DNA from: Nanoarchaeota archaeon
Lineage (GTDB): Archaea; EX4484-52; LFW-46
DNA: 26,079 nucleotides
NCBI GenBank assembly: GCA_018897155.1
Contig: JAHILE010000032.1
Span: 1 to 26,079 of the forward strand
Direction of reading: 5' to 3'
The notes beneath the pieces were generated by a model that was not told where the DNA came from, ran no database searches, and worked only from the letters and a program-made list of their open reading frames with translations. The position numbers and the translations under genes were made by a program. This document shows, piece by piece, positions 1 through 6,374 of the stretch (within the stretch, counting starts at the first letter, position 1; every line of letters starts with the position of its first letter).

Positions 1-143
1 CGGATTTTTGGAATCTTTGAGCTAATTTGGAAAATATTTTTTGACGACTCAAGTTATTCGGCCAAAAAAATATTTTTGACTTGATTTTTGGTGATAAAAA
101 GCATCAAAACGTGCCATTATCACGGAAATTTTACTGAGACCCG

Positions 144-527
144 TTAAATCGTTGTCCAGAAATGAATCTCTTCAGTCGTATTCAAGAGAACCCCGACCTT
201 ATTGATTTGCGATGCGTTTACGGCAATTGATTTTTCCAAAGTCGTATTGCCTCCGTCACCAACAAAAACCAATTCATTTGAAATTGTCGCATTGTCGACA
301 AGATAAGCGACATCATAAGTCATGCCGCGATTTTCGTGGTTTTCTATGGTGTAATTAAAAGAAACAATTCCGCCAACCGGTTTTTTTGTATAATTTCCGA
401 AATAGACTGCTGTGAAATCTTCGGAAGGTTTTGGATAGAACAATATAAGCCCTGCAACAATCAATATCCCGATAACAGACGCGATGATAATTGCATTCAA
501 AACGCTATCGTCTTCTGTTTCTTCCAT
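144..527 (-). CDS. Membrane-anchored small extracytoplasmic protein, DUF1616-like
   Basis: The 127-residue protein has an acidic N-terminus (MEETEDD), one hydrophobic segment at about residues 11-31, and then a roughly 95-residue domain rich in N-x-T/S sequons (NYT, NAT, NTT, NAS). This fits a signal anchor with the C-terminal domain outside the cell. The beta-rich pattern (FTAVYFGN, GGIVSFNYTIEN, GMTYDVAYLV) resembles the DUF1616-type domain of archaeal membrane proteins; that family call is from memory of the pattern. The start is supported by an AT-rich TATA-like box at 549-558 on the reverse strand, centred about 26 bases before the ATG, so the transcript would be leaderless. No enzymatic motif is visible. 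It may belong to an envelope or surface system, but no neighbour confirms this. Confidence 0.7.
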   Translation of the reverse strand: MEETEDDSVLNAIIIASVIGILIVAGLILFYPKPSEDFTAVYFGNYTKKPVGGIVSFNYTIENHENRGMTYDVAYLVDNATISNELVFVGDGGNTTLEKSIAVNASQINKVGVLLNTTEEIHFWTTI

Positions 528-548
528 ATCAGGTAACTTGTTACCGCG

Positions 549-558
549 TATTTAAAAA
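549..558 (-). promoter_or_regulatory. TATA box for the membrane-anchored protein gene
   Basis: Reads TTTTTAAATA on the reverse strand and is centred about 26 bases upstream of the ATG at 527, the spacing expected for a leaderless archaeal transcript. Confidence 0.5.
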
Positions 559-568
559 GTTTGTTAAA

Positions 569-1015
569 TCAAAGCCTGCCCGAATATCTGCGTAGGCATT
601 CCGGAAATCCTGAATGAAGCAATAGCGGAATTTCGCGGGCCATATATTCGATTTCGCCTAATGGGAAAAAGCCGACTTCATCAAACTTATGCGGCTCGCC
701 ATTTCTGACTTTGTCTCTATCAACAAGCACACGATAATCGTGCAATATCCAATGCATTTTTTCTCCATTTTCTTCCCTGCAGGCATACCGACATCCCAAA
801 AATTCAAAAGAAATAATGGGCACGCAATACTCTTCCAAAACTCCGCGGCGTAATGTTTGTTCTATAGTTTCTCCGGGTTCTGCCGCTTCGCCGCCGCAAT
901 CCCACTTGCTATTTTCATCCCTGCAATTAGCCCTATAGTTTAATACATAATTTCCTTTGCCATCATTGCAGAAAAGAACGGCAGCCACCTGTATTTGCTC
1001 AACACCAAAAACCAT
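569..1015 (-). CDS. Nudix hydrolase with a divergent Nudix box
   Basis: The 148-residue protein has a Nudix-fold layout with a recognisable but altered Nudix box. It reads GGEAAEPGE, then about seven residues, then RRGVLEEY. Compared with the consensus G-x5-E-x7-RE-x2-EE there is one extra residue between the GG pair and the E, and the usual Glu of RE is Gly. The metal-binding EE pair is kept. Nudix enzymes hydrolyse nucleoside diphosphates linked to another moiety; the substrate cannot be read from this sequence. Several Cys residues (about eight) are unusual for the family. The start has an AT-rich TATA-like box at 1035-1044 on the reverse strand, about 25 bases upstream, again suggesting a leaderless message. 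It is transcribed away from the ribosomal cluster. Confidence 0.75.
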   Translation of the reverse strand: MVFGVEQIQVAAVLFCNDGKGNYVLNYRANCRDENSKWDCGGEAAEPGETIEQTLRRGVLEEYCVPIISFEFLGCRYACREENGEKMHWILHDYRVLVDRDKVRNGEPHKFDEVGFFPLGEIEYMAREIPLLLHSGFPECLRRYSGRL

Positions 1016-1034
1016 AAAGTGAATTCAAAAAAAT

Positions 1035-1044
1035 AATATTTAAA
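1035..1044 (-). promoter_or_regulatory. TATA box for the Nudix gene
   Basis: Reads TTTAAATATT on the reverse strand, centred about 25 bases before the ATG at 1015. It lies back to back with the ribosomal-cluster TATA box at 1064-1072. Confidence 0.5.
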
Positions 1045-1063
1045 GCCGTCTCTCGCCGCTGCC

Positions 1064-1072
1064 TTTATAAAT
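1064..1072 (+). promoter_or_regulatory. TATA box for the ribosomal protein/RNA polymerase cluster
   Basis: TTTATAAAT, the best archaeal TATA match in the 260-base gap. A transcript start near 1094 would give a leader of about 190 bases before S13, long compared with the leaderless genes elsewhere in the window. Confidence 0.6.
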
Positions 1073-1093
1073 CTATCGCGCCAATATAGATAA

Positions 1094-1287
1094 GTTCCAA
1101 ACCATTAACCAAATGCATTAGGTTTGGAAGCTTGAAAATCCTTGATTTTCATGATTCCACCGCACACTCAAGAACTGCGGTTCCGCATATGCTGATAATG
1201 GTTAATGTATGCGGGCAAAAATCAGCGCAAAAATTCCTTAATGGAAGCTGCGAATTCTGATTTAATACTAGTCAACAAATGATTCCT
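1094..1287 (+). promoter_or_regulatory. Structured 5' leader of the S13 gene
   Basis: Seen directly: successive inverted repeats. CCAAACC at 1098 pairs with GGTTTGG ending at 1127; TGAAAATC (1133-1140) pairs with GATTTTCA (1144-1151) across three bases; GAAC-TGCG-GTTC lies near 1172-1183; and CCGCATA/TATGCGG competes with GCTGAT/ATCAGC further on. No tRNA, SRP or RNase P signature fits. Two mutually exclusive helices next to a ribosomal operon suggest an autoregulatory leader, which is inference. Confidence 0.4.
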
Positions 1288-1866
1288 ATGGATCCAAAAA
1301 AAGAGGCAAAAAAAGTCGATAAAGGCGCACAGGCGGCCGGAGACAAGGCTATCAAAAAAGAAAAATCCGGAAAGCCGGATGCAAAGCGCGAGGCAAAACA
1401 GATTATAAGAATCATGTCCACAGACCTTGACGGCGCGAAGAAAATCAAGACTACTCTATGCAATATCCGAGGAATAAGCTATAATTTTTCACACGCAGTG
1501 CTTTACGCCGCAAAAATTGACGGCGAACGCAAGCTCGGCGACCTTGATGAAAAGGACATCGAAACAATCGAAGCAATTGTCAAAGACCCGGTAAAATTCG
1601 GAATTCCCGGATGGATGCTCAATCACCAGTTCATGTACAAGACCGGAGAGACAAAACACCTCATGGGCGCTGATTTAATGGTGACTCTAAGAGATGAGAT
1701 TAACCGGCTCAAGAAAATACGCTCATATAGGGGTGTGCGCCACGAAATGAACCTGCCGGTGCGCGGACAGAGAACAAGAACTGCCGGAAGAAAGGGCGTT
1801 AAAATCGGCGTAACAAAAAAGAGAGAAGAGAAATCAAAAACTATCTCAAACGATAAGAAAAAGTAA
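1288..1866 (+). CDS. rps13: 30S ribosomal protein S13 (uS13)
   Basis: Small-subunit protein of the 30S head, contacting the P-site tRNA and the intersubunit bridges. The archaeal signature is clear: IRGISYNFSHAV near the start of the globular domain, LDEKDIETIEAIVKDP in the middle, and RSYRGVRHEMNLPVRGQRT with a basic tail at the end. A Lys-rich N-terminal extension of about 40 residues (MDPKKEAKKVDKGAQAAG) precedes the conserved part. An in-frame ATG at 1279 would add three residues. I prefer 1288 because AATGATT just before it resembles the GAT-rich ribosome-binding sites in front of S4, S11 and L18e. It is the first gene of the cluster and is followed 16 bases later by S4. Confidence 0.95.
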   Translation: MDPKKEAKKVDKGAQAAGDKAIKKEKSGKPDAKREAKQIIRIMSTDLDGAKKIKTTLCNIRGISYNFSHAVLYAAKIDGERKLGDLDEKDIETIEAIVKDPVKFGIPGWMLNHQFMYKTGETKHLMGADLMVTLRDEINRLKKIRSYRGVRHEMNLPVRGQRTRTAGRKGVKIGVTKKREEKSKTISNDKKK

Positions 1867-1882
1867 ATAATGGGTAATGATT

Positions 1883-2512
1883 ATGGGCGATCCAAAAAAG
1901 ATGAAAAAGCACTATGAGAGTCCGAAAAGGCCATGGGAAAAGACGCGATTCGAAAAGGAGCGAAAAATAGTAACGGATTACGGAATCAGGCGCAAAAAAG
2001 AAATACGAAGATTTGAAACAATTATCAGAGACTTGAGAAGGCGTACAAGATCACTTATCGCAACAAAGGATGAAAAGGAATCAAAACTAATTATCGAAAA
2101 AGTGTTAAAAATGGGCCTTCTTGCAAAGGCAAATCCTGCTCTTGAAGATATTCTGAGTATAGAATTAAACAACATACTTGAGCGAAGGCTTCAAACTTTG
2201 GTTGTAAAAAAAGGCTTCGCAAACACAATAAAACAGTCGCGCCAGTTCATAACGCACGGCCACATCACGCTCAACGGCCAGAAAATAATTTCGCCAAACT
2301 ACATAGTCACCATTGCAGAAGAAGCTGCAATAATGTTCCGCCCGACATCATCGCTAAATTCGACATTCGAGCGCGCAGAAAGGCGCGAAGAGCGGGAAGT
2401 CCGCGAAGCGCAGGAAAAAAAGGCGCGGGAAATCGTTGATAAAAAAGAAGTGCAATTAGAAGAAATAGCTGATGAGGAAGAGATAAAGGAAGTTAAAAGC
2501 GAAACAGTATGA
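1883..2512 (+). CDS. rps4: 30S ribosomal protein S4 (uS4)
   Basis: Primary 16S rRNA-binding protein of the 30S body. The N-terminus MGDPKKMKKHYESPKRPWEK is the archaeal S4 start, which is why I choose 1883 over the upstream in-frame ATG at 1877; GGGTAATGAT in front of it serves as ribosome-binding site. An S4 RNA-binding domain is visible in RRLQTLVVKKGFANTIKQSR, then QFITHGHITLNGQKI. The C-terminal stretch of about 45 residues is strongly charged and ends in an acidic segment (EEIADEEEIKEVKSE), a lineage extension. At about 209 residues it is slightly longer than typical archaeal S4 because of this tail. It lies between S13 and S11 as in most archaea. Confidence 0.95.
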   Translation: MGDPKKMKKHYESPKRPWEKTRFEKERKIVTDYGIRRKKEIRRFETIIRDLRRRTRSLIATKDEKESKLIIEKVLKMGLLAKANPALEDILSIELNNILERRLQTLVVKKGFANTIKQSRQFITHGHITLNGQKIISPNYIVTIAEEAAIMFRPTSSLNSTFERAERREEREVREAQEKKAREIVDKKEVQLEEIADEEEIKEVKSETV

Positions 2513-2524
2513 GATGATATTTAT

Positions 2525-2550
2525 CTTGAAAATTCTTACAAATTTTCAAG
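2525..2550 (+). promoter_or_regulatory. Perfect hairpin between S4 and S11
   Basis: CTTGAAAATT (2525-2534) and AATTTTCAAG (2541-2550) are exact inverse complements around a six-base loop, 12 bases after the S4 stop. There is no T-run, so a processing site or attenuator is as likely as a terminator. A direct repeat ATGATTCAAAAT follows just before the S11 start. Confidence 0.45.
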
Positions 2551-2601
2551 CTTTCGAATCCAATAAATATGAAGAATGATTCAAAATTGAGATGATTCAA
2601 A

Positions 2602-3108
2602 ATGGCAGAAATTCAAACAGAAAAAGCGGCAGAACCGGAAGCACAAGCTCCAAAAGAGGCTCCAAAGCCGGAAATAAAAGTTCAAAAAATCGAGCCGGCA
2701 AGCCCTCCGGCGAAACTGAAAAAGCTTTCAAAATGGGGTGTTGCAAATATATACAGCAGCGGCAATAATACCATTATCCATATTACCGATATGAGCGGAG
2801 CTGAAACAATCGCAAGAGTCAGCGCAGGAATGATGACTGATAAAGGCAGATTGAAAGGCACTGCATACCCGGCAATGCAGGCCGGAAGAAAAGCTGCTGA
2901 AGAGGCGCGAGAAAAAGGCCTTTATGGCGTTCATGTTAAAGTAAGAGCTCCTGGCGGGCACAACACAAAGACTCCGGGCCAGGGAGCGCAGCCTTCAATT
3001 CGGGCACTTATCCAGGGCGGAATGAGAATCGGTAAAATAGAAGATATCACTCCGATTCCGCACGACACAACAAGAAAACCTGGCGGGCGGCGCGGCAGAA
3101 GAGTATAA
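2602..3108 (+). CDS. rps11: 30S ribosomal protein S11 (uS11)
   Basis: Platform protein of the 30S subunit near the E-site/mRNA exit. The conserved body begins at about residue 45 with [20 protein letters not shown] and continues with [36 protein letters not shown] and the basic C-terminus [16 protein letters not shown]. The first 40 residues form an Ala/Pro/Glu/Lys extension ([17 protein letters not shown]), longer than usual. The start follows a GAGATGAT ribosome-binding site. The stop TAATG overlaps the ATG of the next gene, so translation of S11 and Rpo3 is probably coupled. Confidence 0.96.
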   Translation: MAEIQTEKAAEPEAQAPKEAPKPEIKVQKIEPASPPAKLKKLSKWGVANIYSSGNNTIIHITDMSGAETIARVSAGMMTDKGRLKGTAYPAMQAGRKAAEEAREKGLYGVHVKVRAPGGHNTKTPGQGAQPSIRALIQGGMRIGKIEDITPIPHDTTRKPGGRRGRRV

Positions 3109-3911
3109 TGAGTTTTGGTGGTTTATTGAAAATCAAATTGCTTGAAAAGGGCGATAAGTCGATAAGATTCGAGATAAAGGACACGACACCGGCGTTTGTA
3201 AACGCACTTAGAAGATCAATCAGCAATGTCAAAATAATGGCCGTTGACTATGTTGAGGTAAAAAAGAATACATCCACAATGTACAATGAAACAATTGCGC
3301 ACCGCCTTGGATTGATTCCGCTTACTTTCGAGCCAGGATCATATGTTGAAACCAAAAACTGCAAATGCGAGGGCGTCGGGTGCGATAAATGCAGTGTAAA
3401 ACTTGCGCTTAAAGTAATCGGTCCGGCAAACGTTTATGCTTCAAACATTGCATCAACTGATGAAACAGTGAAGCCTGCAGATAAAAACATACTAATAACA
3501 AAGCTTATCGAAGACCAGGAAATCGACTTCGAAGCAACTGTTAAGCTTGGAAACGCTAAACAACATGCAAGATGGCAGGCAGCAATAGCAGGATACCAAT
3601 ACTTTCCAAAAGTCAAGATGAACGACGGCTGCGATTTGTGCGGCGTCTGCATAAAAAAATGCCAGAAAAAACTGCTTGAAGAAGTAAAGGGCGGGAAAAA
3701 AGTAGAGCTTAATGAACCCTACAAATGCGATCTCTGCAACAACTGCGCAAAATCATGCCCGAAAAGCGTACTCGCGATTGAAGGCGACCCAACGAAAATA
3801 ATCATGACCGTTGAAAGCGTTTCAGGATTATCCCCTAAAGAAATAATTACTCAAGCCGCAGAAAATTTGAAAGAGCAACTGGGCGAATTAAGGGAAAAGC
3901 TTAAAGATTAA
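3108..3911 (+). CDS. rpo3: DNA-directed RNA polymerase subunit D (Rpo3) with two ferredoxin-type clusters
   Basis: Alpha-like assembly subunit of archaeal RNA polymerase, partner of Rpo11. The dimerisation domain is shown by TTPAFVNALRRSISNVKIMAVDYVE and by AHRLGLIPLTF. A Cys-rich insert (NCKCEGVGCDKC) follows at about residues 84-95. A ferredoxin-like domain 3 then carries two C-x2-C-x2-C-x3-C sets, at Cys175/178/181/185 and Cys207/210/213/217, so two [4Fe-4S] clusters are predicted. Known archaeal D subunits range from two clusters to one to none, so this is the full version. At 267 residues it has a normal length. The start overlaps the S11 stop codon, and tRNA-Leu begins 12 bases after this gene. 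Confidence 0.96.
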   Translation: MSFGGLLKIKLLEKGDKSIRFEIKDTTPAFVNALRRSISNVKIMAVDYVEVKKNTSTMYNETIAHRLGLIPLTFEPGSYVETKNCKCEGVGCDKCSVKLALKVIGPANVYASNIASTDETVKPADKNILITKLIEDQEIDFEATVKLGNAKQHARWQAAIAGYQYFPKVKMNDGCDLCGVCIKKCQKKLLEEVKGGKKVELNEPYKCDLCNNCAKSCPKSVLAIEGDPTKIIMTVESVSGLSPKEIITQAAENLKEQLGELREKLKD

Positions 3912-3962
3912 GATCATAATCTTGCAGGGGTACCCAAGCTGGTCAAAGGGGCAGGACTCAGA

Positions 3963-4075
3963 TTACTCATATAATAATCTGGTGCTAAACTTAAGGTCAT
4001 AAAACCTCTTCGCAAAAAGCAGGTTTTAAGCTTTCAAGGCTAACGCTTTGAAAATATCGCTATATGTAATGAGCG
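3963..4075 (+). other. tRNA-Leu intron 1, after position 37, 113 bases
   Basis: Bulge-helix-bulge logic fits. The outer helix is the anticodon stem, the four-base central helix is CTCA (3957-3960) with TGAG (4070-4073), and the intron-side helix is TTAC (3963-3966) with GTAA (4066-4069). The 3' bulge is CGA; the 5' bulge is two or three bases depending on pairing of T3963. Inside the intron are further hairpins such as AAAACCT/AGGTTTT. No clear C/D box guide RNA was seen. Confidence 0.8.
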
Positions 4076-4108
4076 ATCCTGTAGGCGAAGGCCTTTCGTG
4101 GGTTCAAA

Positions 4109-4140
4109 TTCAGTTTAATGTTTTCATTGGCTGAGGGATA
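4109..4140 (+). other. tRNA-Leu intron 2 in the T loop (position 59/60), 32 bases
   Basis: The outer helix is the T stem GTGGG/CCCAT. The central helix is TTCA (4103-4106) with GGGA (4135-4138), three pairs plus an A-G mismatch. Bulges are AAT and TAT, with cuts after the second base of each. The inner helix is TCAG/CTGA, extended by TTTAATG/CATTGG with wobbles. Splicing at these points restores a seven-base T loop, TTCAAAT. Confidence 0.8.
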
Positions 4141-4187
4141 TCCCATCCCCTGCATTGATATTTCAAAATAGTAACTAGATGATATTT

Positions 4188-4550
4188 ATGAAACCAACAG
4201 GGCCTACAAATCCGATTACGCGCAAATTGATTGTTGCGCTAGAAAAGCAGTCCAAGAAAGAGAAATCAGCAATATGGGCTGACGTAGCGGACAGAATCGG
4301 AAAATCAACGCGCAGAATCCCTGCAGTAAATCTTGAAAAGCTTCAGAAATACTGCGAAAAAGGCGACACAGTAGTTATTCCTGGAAAGCTCCTTGCACAG
4401 GGCGCGCTTACAAAAGCAATAACAATCGGCGCTTTCAAGGCATCCGCAGCAGGAAAGAAAAAGGTTGAAGCAGCAGGCGGAAAGGTCATGACAATAACAG
4501 AGCTGATGAAAAGAAATACAAAAGGAAGTAATATAAGGATTATGGGTTAA
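4188..4550 (+). CDS. rpl18e: 50S ribosomal protein L18e (eL18)
   Basis: Archaeal/eukaryotic large-subunit protein without a bacterial counterpart. The start MKPTGPTNPITRKLIVAL is typical. The in-frame ATG at 4179 lies inside the GATGAT ribosome-binding site and is less likely. The conserved centre reads DRIGKSTRRIPAVNLEKL, followed by GDTVVIPGKLLAQGAL, and the end contains KVMTITELMKRNTKGSNIRI. At 120 residues it has the usual archaeal length. It follows the tRNA-Leu directly and is probably released from a common transcript by tRNA processing. Confidence 0.95.
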   Translation: MKPTGPTNPITRKLIVALEKQSKKEKSAIWADVADRIGKSTRRIPAVNLEKLQKYCEKGDTVVIPGKLLAQGALTKAITIGAFKASAAGKKKVEAAGGKVMTITELMKRNTKGSNIRIMG

Positions 4551-4558
4551 TCTTTATA

Positions 4559-4861
4559 ATGGCACATCGCAGGCAATACCTAATGTATGTGGATGCAGTC
4601 TCGCGGGAGATAATTAAAGGCAAAAGATGGACAACGGAACTTGCGGCTATGCTTTCGCGCAGGTTCGGAATACGGAAAAAAACAGCATATAAAATCCTAC
4701 GCAGCATATATGCAGAAAACATCAGCGAAATCGAGCGGCGCCGCATCGGAAAAAACGGAATGAAGGTCAGCCCGCTCACACTTGTCTGGCGCGGAAAAAC
4801 AGATCTAATGAAAAAATACCTCAACGGACAGACAACAGTAAAGATGTTCACAAGACAATAA
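4559..4861 (+). CDS. Unrecognised basic protein with HTH-like segment, inside the ribosomal cluster
   Basis: I do not recognise a family. The 100-residue protein is very basic (many Arg and Lys, few acidic residues). Residues 23-50, WTTELAAMLSRRFG then IRKKTAYKILRSIY, have the pattern of a helix-turn-helix: helix, tight turn at the Gly, and a second helix rich in Lys/Arg. A second basic patch (EIERRRIGKNGMK) precedes a short C-terminal part with LVWRGKTDLMKKYL. There is no Cys, so no zinc finger. It sits eight bases after L18e and 31 before L13, where most archaea have no gene, so co-transcription with ribosomal proteins is very likely. A nucleic-acid-binding role, possibly in ribosome assembly or operon control, is inference only. 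Confidence 0.75.
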   Translation: MAHRRQYLMYVDAVSREIIKGKRWTTELAAMLSRRFGIRKKTAYKILRSIYAENISEIERRRIGKNGMKVSPLTLVWRGKTDLMKKYLNGQTTVKMFTRQ

Positions 4862-4892
4862 ATTATAAAAATAAACAAAGGAAGGAAAATAT

Positions 4893-5297
4893 ATGATAAT
4901 TGATGCAACAGATACTATCTTAGGAAGAATGGCTTCCATTGTAGCGAAAAAAGCGCTGCAGGGCGAAGAAATCACAATAATAAACGCAGAAAAGGCTGTG
5001 ATTTCAGGATCCCATGAAAGCGTTTTCATGAAGTACAAGTTCAAAAATGATGTCGGAGACCAGATAAAAGGGCCTTTTATGTCAAGAATGTCGGACAGGC
5101 TCGTACGGCGCGTAATCAGAGGCATGCTGCCGTGGCATTCATCGCGCGGAAGAGCAGCGTTCAAAAAAATTCATGTTTTCATCGGCAACCCGGAAAACGT
5201 AAAAGGCGCCGAAAAGCTGAAAGAAATCTCAAGTTCAGCATTAAAAAATCTCAGGTACGTACATATTGAAGAGATAAGCAAGCATCTTGGTGCATAA
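4893..5297 (+). CDS. rpl13: 50S ribosomal protein L13 (uL13)
   Basis: Large-subunit protein binding 23S rRNA early in assembly. The N-terminus reads DATDTILGRMASIVAKKALQ, followed by ITIINAEKAVISG; the centre has KGPFMSRMSDRLVRRVIRGM with LPWHSSRGRAAFKK, the archaeal form of the L13 core. At 134 residues it is slightly short for archaea. A good ribosome-binding site, GGAAGG, lies about ten bases before the ATG. The TAA stop is two bases before the S9 start. Confidence 0.95.
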   Translation: MIIDATDTILGRMASIVAKKALQGEEITIINAEKAVISGSHESVFMKYKFKNDVGDQIKGPFMSRMSDRLVRRVIRGMLPWHSSRGRAAFKKIHVFIGNPENVKGAEKLKEISSSALKNLRYVHIEEISKHLGA

Positions 5298-5299
5298 TT

Positions 5300-5704
5300 A
5301 TGAAGACTGTAAATACTGTCGGAAAACGAAAAACAGCAATCGCGCGCGCAACATTGAGAGATGGGAAAGGAAAAGTCACAATCAATGGCGCGCCTCTTAA
5401 ATTTTACGCTCCTGAAATCGCAAGGCTTAAAATCGAGGAAGCAATAATACTTTCGGCGCCGCTTTCACAGAAAATCGATATTGCTGTTGAAGTCGTGGGC
5501 GGCGGAGTTTTCGGCCAGGCCGACGCCGCAAGGCAGGCAATAGCAAGAGGGCTAGTCCAGTTTTCCGAAAGCGCGGAGCTGAAACAGAAATACCTTGCTT
5601 ACGACAGGAATTTGCTTATTTACGATTCAAGGCGCACCGAGGTCCGAAAACCTTCAAGATCGAGCCAGGGCGCGCGCAGAACAAGGCAGTTGAGCAAGAG
5701 ATAA
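5300..5704 (+). CDS. rps9: 30S ribosomal protein S9 (uS9)
   Basis: 30S head protein whose C-terminal tail reaches the P-site tRNA. The start VNTVGKRKTAIARATLRDG, then VEVVGGGVFGQADAARQAIA, AYDRNLLIYDSRRTEVRKPS and the terminal SKR are diagnostic. At 134 residues it is the expected archaeal length. It is separated from L13 by two bases and is followed 16 bases later by the AlaX-like gene, where most archaea would have rpo10. Confidence 0.96.
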   Translation: MKTVNTVGKRKTAIARATLRDGKGKVTINGAPLKFYAPEIARLKIEEAIILSAPLSQKIDIAVEVVGGGVFGQADAARQAIARGLVQFSESAELKQKYLAYDRNLLIYDSRRTEVRKPSRSSQGARRTRQLSKR

Positions 5705-5720
5705 ACTGCTCTTCATAGTA

Positions 5721-6359
5721 ATGACTGAGTTGTTGTATTTAAAAGATGCATATCTTAGCGAAGTATGGGTAAATGTCCTCGCTATAGAGGGGAAGAAAGT
5801 ATTGACCGAAAAAACAATATTTTCTCCAAAAACGCATGAGCAGATTGGCGATATCGGCCTTTTTGACGGCATACCTCTTTTGGGCGTGCTGAAACAAGGC
5901 GAAGAAATATGGCACATGCTTGATAGAAAGCCCAGATTAAATATCGGCGAACAAGCCCTGCTTAAGCTAAACTGGAAAAAGAGATACCAAACACTTCGGC
6001 TTCACACAGCGCTTCATATGCTTGCACAGATATTCAAGCGCGAATTCAAAAAATACGCGGACATACTAACTATTGATGAAACTGGCGCACATCTGGAATT
6101 CAATGAAGAAATAGATGTAATGACGATAAATAAGGTACTTATGCTCGCAAATGAAATGATACTCAAAGGCTCTGAACTCGAGCCTTTTATCGACGAGCTC
6201 ACAGGAAAAAAAGCGATAAATATCGGTTATCTTCCGAAATTCGAATGCGACGGGCTTTTTGTCAAAGACATAAAAGAGATTGGCGCAATATCGTTTTCAG
6301 GTGAGGATTTCAAATCAGGAAAATTTATAATAACTATAAACGTTGAATCAGTAAAATAA
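5721..6359 (+). CDS. AlaX-like alanyl-tRNA editing domain protein, atypical
   Basis: This resembles the second-domain/AlaX fold that hydrolyses mischarged Ser- or Gly-tRNA(Ala). Seen directly: an N-terminal beta-rich part, then the first zinc motif H95-T-A-L-H99 (from RLHTALHML) at the right place, then EPFIDELTGKKAINIGYLP, and the second motif region C176-D-G-L-F180 followed by EIG. In known enzymes the second motif is C-x3-H, so the histidine ligand is replaced by Phe180, although the Cys and the EIG after it are kept. Length (212 residues) matches short AlaX proteins. Loss of one ligand suggests changed zinc binding or a non-catalytic role. It sits between S9 and rpo10 in the operon. Confidence 0.75.
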   Translation: MTELLYLKDAYLSEVWVNVLAIEGKKVLTEKTIFSPKTHEQIGDIGLFDGIPLLGVLKQGEEIWHMLDRKPRLNIGEQALLKLNWKKRYQTLRLHTALHMLAQIFKREFKKYADILTIDETGAHLEFNEEIDVMTINKVLMLANEMILKGSELEPFIDELTGKKAINIGYLPKFECDGLFVKDIKEIGAISFSGEDFKSGKFIITINVESVK

Positions 6360-6374
6360 TATAATGGTGTCCAT

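Larger units (their letters stand above)
3924..4154 (+). tRNA. tRNA-Leu(CAG) with two introns (anticodon loop and T loop)
   Basis: Acceptor GCAGGGG (3924-3930) pairs with CCCCTGC (4147-4153), with A4154 as discriminator. D-arm is CCC...GGG (3933-3950). Anticodon stem CAGGA (3952-3956) pairs with TCCTG (4077-4081), with anticodon CAG at 3959-3961. The type II variable arm is AGGC-GAAG-GCCT (4083-4094). T-stem GTGGG (4098-4102) pairs with CCCAT (4142-4146). The two halves of the T loop (TTCAAA and T) and the two sides of the anticodon loop are separated by inserts of 32 and 113 bases. Removing both gives an 86-base tRNA with every stem intact, a normal tRNA-Leu length. A tRNA-Leu between rpo3 and L18e is a known archaeal arrangement (haloarchaea, for example), so this copy is at its expected place. 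No CCA is encoded. Confidence 0.9.

Noticed and set aside
1160-1240. Possible intron-containing tRNA in the S13 leader
   Set aside because: No acceptor stem and no T loop of the form GTTC-A/G-A-A/T can be matched; only hairpins remain.
4098-4154. Broken T arm suggesting that the tRNA-Leu is a pseudogene
   Set aside because: All stems pair perfectly once two inserts are removed, and both inserts show bulge-helix-bulge boundaries.
4540-5164. Reverse-strand frames of about 120 codons opposite L13 and the HTH-like gene
   Set aside because: They are complements of well-supported genes and have no homology pattern or promoter.
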